NCBI RefSeq assembly: GCF_042432825.1
Contig: NZ_JBHLWN010000032.1
Location: 1-8,290 of the forward strand
Source of the DNA: Gordoniibacillus chartarius
GTDB lineage: Bacteria; Bacillota; Bacilli; Paenibacillales; NBRC-103111
Length of the DNA: 8,290 bases
Direction of reading: 5' to 3'
This document shows positions 7,718 to 8,290 of this stretch, piece by piece. The notes under the pieces were generated by a model. The model was not told the origin of the DNA and did no database searches. It worked only from the letters and a program-made list of their open reading frames with translations. Numbering within the stretch: the stretch's first letter is position 1; every line of letters begins with the position of its first letter. The position numbers and the translations under genes were made by a program.

Positions 7718-7772
7718 GTTAACCTTAATAACCCGGTTAACCTCAATCCTTTCCACGGATAAACAGTTAACC
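7718..7772. repeat. Three GTTAACC heptamers
   Basis: GTTAACC occurs at 7718-7724, 7736-7742 and 7766-7772 in the same orientation. The middle copy extends to the palindrome GGTTAACC. The offsets are 18 and 30 bases. They lie between the two coding remnants and upstream of hsdR, so they could be operator half-sites or chance AT-rich repeats. Confidence 0.35.
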
Positions 7773-7936
7773 ACATAAGGAGGAGGTATCTCACCCGTAT
7801 TCAAGAAACATTAACTGGTGCAGATAATAGCTTGGATGATGACCAAACGCTCGATCAGAAATACGATTTGCCTGAAGATCATGATGCCTTTCGGGAAATG
7901 CTAGCTGATTCGCCGCCAAGCGAGAAGAATGAGTAA
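7763..7936 (+). pseudogene. C-terminal remnant of an acidic protein
   Basis: After a TAA at 7760-7762 the frame is open for 57 codons to a TAA at 7934-7936. The convincing part begins near YLTRIQETLTG and ends in a charged tail including SLDDDQTLDQKYDLPEDHD and FREMLADSPPSEKNE. The D/E-rich tail and sensible residue mix suggest a genuine protein end. No ATG, GTG or TTG start is available upstream in this frame; an AAGGAGGAGG (7776-7785) looks like a ribosome site but is not followed by a start codon in frame. It is therefore most likely the end of a gene whose 5' part was deleted. I do not recognise the family. Confidence 0.4.
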
Positions 7937-7961
7937 AAGGCAACCCCCGCCGAATAACGCC

Positions 7962-8030
7962 TGTCTACATATTACCGGAATAGGTGTCCAAATCTTTTCG
8001 GAATGAGTGTCCAGACATTACCGGAATACG
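7962..8030 (+). mobile_element. Solo IS21-like end: three tandem 23-bp repeats
   Basis: Three head-to-tail 23-bp units fill 7962-7984, 7985-8007 and 8008-8030 with no gaps. Each begins TGTCTA or TGTCCA and carries CGGAAT at positions 15-20; units 1 and 3 share ATTACCGGAATA. By my count units 1 and 3 agree at 19 of 23 positions and units 1 and 2 at 16 of 23. Terminal TG plus repeated TGTCCA/ACCGGAATA motifs are typical of the left end of some IS21-family elements, where they bind the IstA transposase. The orientation predicts istA to the right, but the following 220 bases hold no istA and the next frame resembles spoVR. It is thus probably a relic end. A less likely reading is an iteron array. 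Confidence 0.6.
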
Positions 8031-8249
8031 CAGTTATAGGCTACCAAACCAAAAAATTAATATCATCAATTTATCTGCAATTATAATATCTTTTATAACT
8101 CCTTCCTTCGCGTCTGTCTCACCGAATACTTTTATTATTTATACATTGTCGGACAACTTCTCCCCAACACCTTCCCCACATGTTCCCCCCTCCCCCCGAA
8201 TATACATGCACTAAGAGCTTTCCAACCGGAAGGGAGCGTGCGTGACGCC
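8031..8249 (+). promoter_or_regulatory. AT-rich leader upstream of the 8250 gene
   Basis: About 220 bases without a gene. A possible mother-cell sigma-E type promoter is ACATGTT (8178-8184) and TATACATG (8201-8208), separated by 16 bases made almost entirely of two C6 runs; the spacing is slightly long and the match imperfect. Another -10-like TATACATT is at 8140-8147, with GAATACT only 9 bases upstream, which is too close. AAGGGAG (8230-8236) is the probable ribosome site, 13 bases before the ATG. SigE control is known for spoVR in Bacillus subtilis; here it is only suggested. Confidence 0.3.
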
Positions 8250-8290
8250 ATGACACCAACGGAAATTCAGCAGCTCGAGCGAGCCATCGA
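8250..8290 (+). CDS. spoVR: Probable start of a second spoVR copy (partial)
   Basis: ATG at 8250 opens a frame reading MTPTEIQQLERAI and leaves the window after 13 codons. SpoVR proteins of Bacillales begin with a short variable lead, then a pattern like E-x-x-x-L-x-x-A-I-x-E-I ahead of A-K-G-F-G-L-D-F-Y-P. The visible E-I-Q-Q-L-E-R-A-I fits that pattern and the GC-rich codons match the left spoVR fragment. AAGGGAG precedes the ATG by 13 bases; an in-frame GTG at 8238 is too close to it to be the start. The match is short, so another protein with a helical N-terminus is possible. If correct, it would be a spoVR start lying to the right of the R-M cassette. Confidence 0.5.
   Translation, partial: MTPTEIQQLERAI

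Noticed and set aside
7591..7794. 67-codon minus-strand frame as an intact gene
   Set aside because: Most of it lies over the GTTAACC region and the opposite-strand remnant, its end is basic and noise-like, and only the short middle part near 7625-7685 might be coding, by a frameshift.
7962..8030. CRISPR array
   Set aside because: The units are directly abutting with no spacers and differ from one another; no cas gene is present.
7984..8214. 76-codon plus-strand frame over the repeats and leader
   Set aside because: It crosses the 23-bp repeats and the C-rich tract, is Ser/Pro/Ile-rich with no similarity, and has no ribosome site.
8031..8290. Intact IS21 element with istA after the repeats
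   Set aside because: No istA-like start or frame follows within 220 bases, and the frame at 8250 fits SpoVR better than IstA.

Overview
The window reads as chromosomal DNA from a spore-forming Firmicute, most likely of the Paenibacillus/Cohnella kind. The evidence is a SpoVR (stage V sporulation protein R) coding segment, strong GGAGG ribosome sites, compact stem-loop terminators with T tracts, and a GC-rich chromosomal gene next to more AT-rich accessory genes. The genus is inference.

Layout, left to right. Positions 1-587 encode an internal stretch of SpoVR that stops matching the family abruptly after the NEGWASY motif; the frame then runs on into unrelated sequence until 785. A strong terminator (611-651) and an extended -10 promoter (665-673) follow. 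They precede a two-gene unit (706-1339): a small conserved protein overlapping by 11 bp a single-domain retropepsin-like aspartic protease. A convergent terminator at 1344-1363 separates this unit from a complete type I restriction-modification operon on the minus strand, transcribed hsdR-hsdM-hsdS (7530 down to 1365). Its junctions are very tight: hsdR stop abuts hsdM start, and hsdM and hsdS overlap by 8 bp.

From 7540 to 8249 there is no intact gene. The region holds a minus-strand coding remnant ending inside the hsdR ribosome site, three GTTAACC heptamers, the C-terminal end of an acidic protein on the plus strand, a perfect array of three 23-bp direct repeats resembling the transposase-binding end of an IS21-family element, and an AT-rich leader with two C6 tracts. 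At 8250 a new reading frame starts whose first 13 codons resemble the N-terminus of SpoVR.

Overall interpretation (inference): a defence-type cassette (type I R-M plus a retropepsin pair) lies between a 3'-truncated spoVR copy and what looks like a fresh spoVR start. This is the arrangement expected if a mobile or recombined segment entered spoVR and the gene was duplicated or re-supplied at the other edge. The HsdR, HsdM and HsdS proteins would form one restriction-methylation complex. The retropepsin pair has its own promoter and terminators and is a separate transcription unit. The two spoVR pieces do not overlap within the window, so a duplication, a tandem array and a circular template cannot be told apart here.
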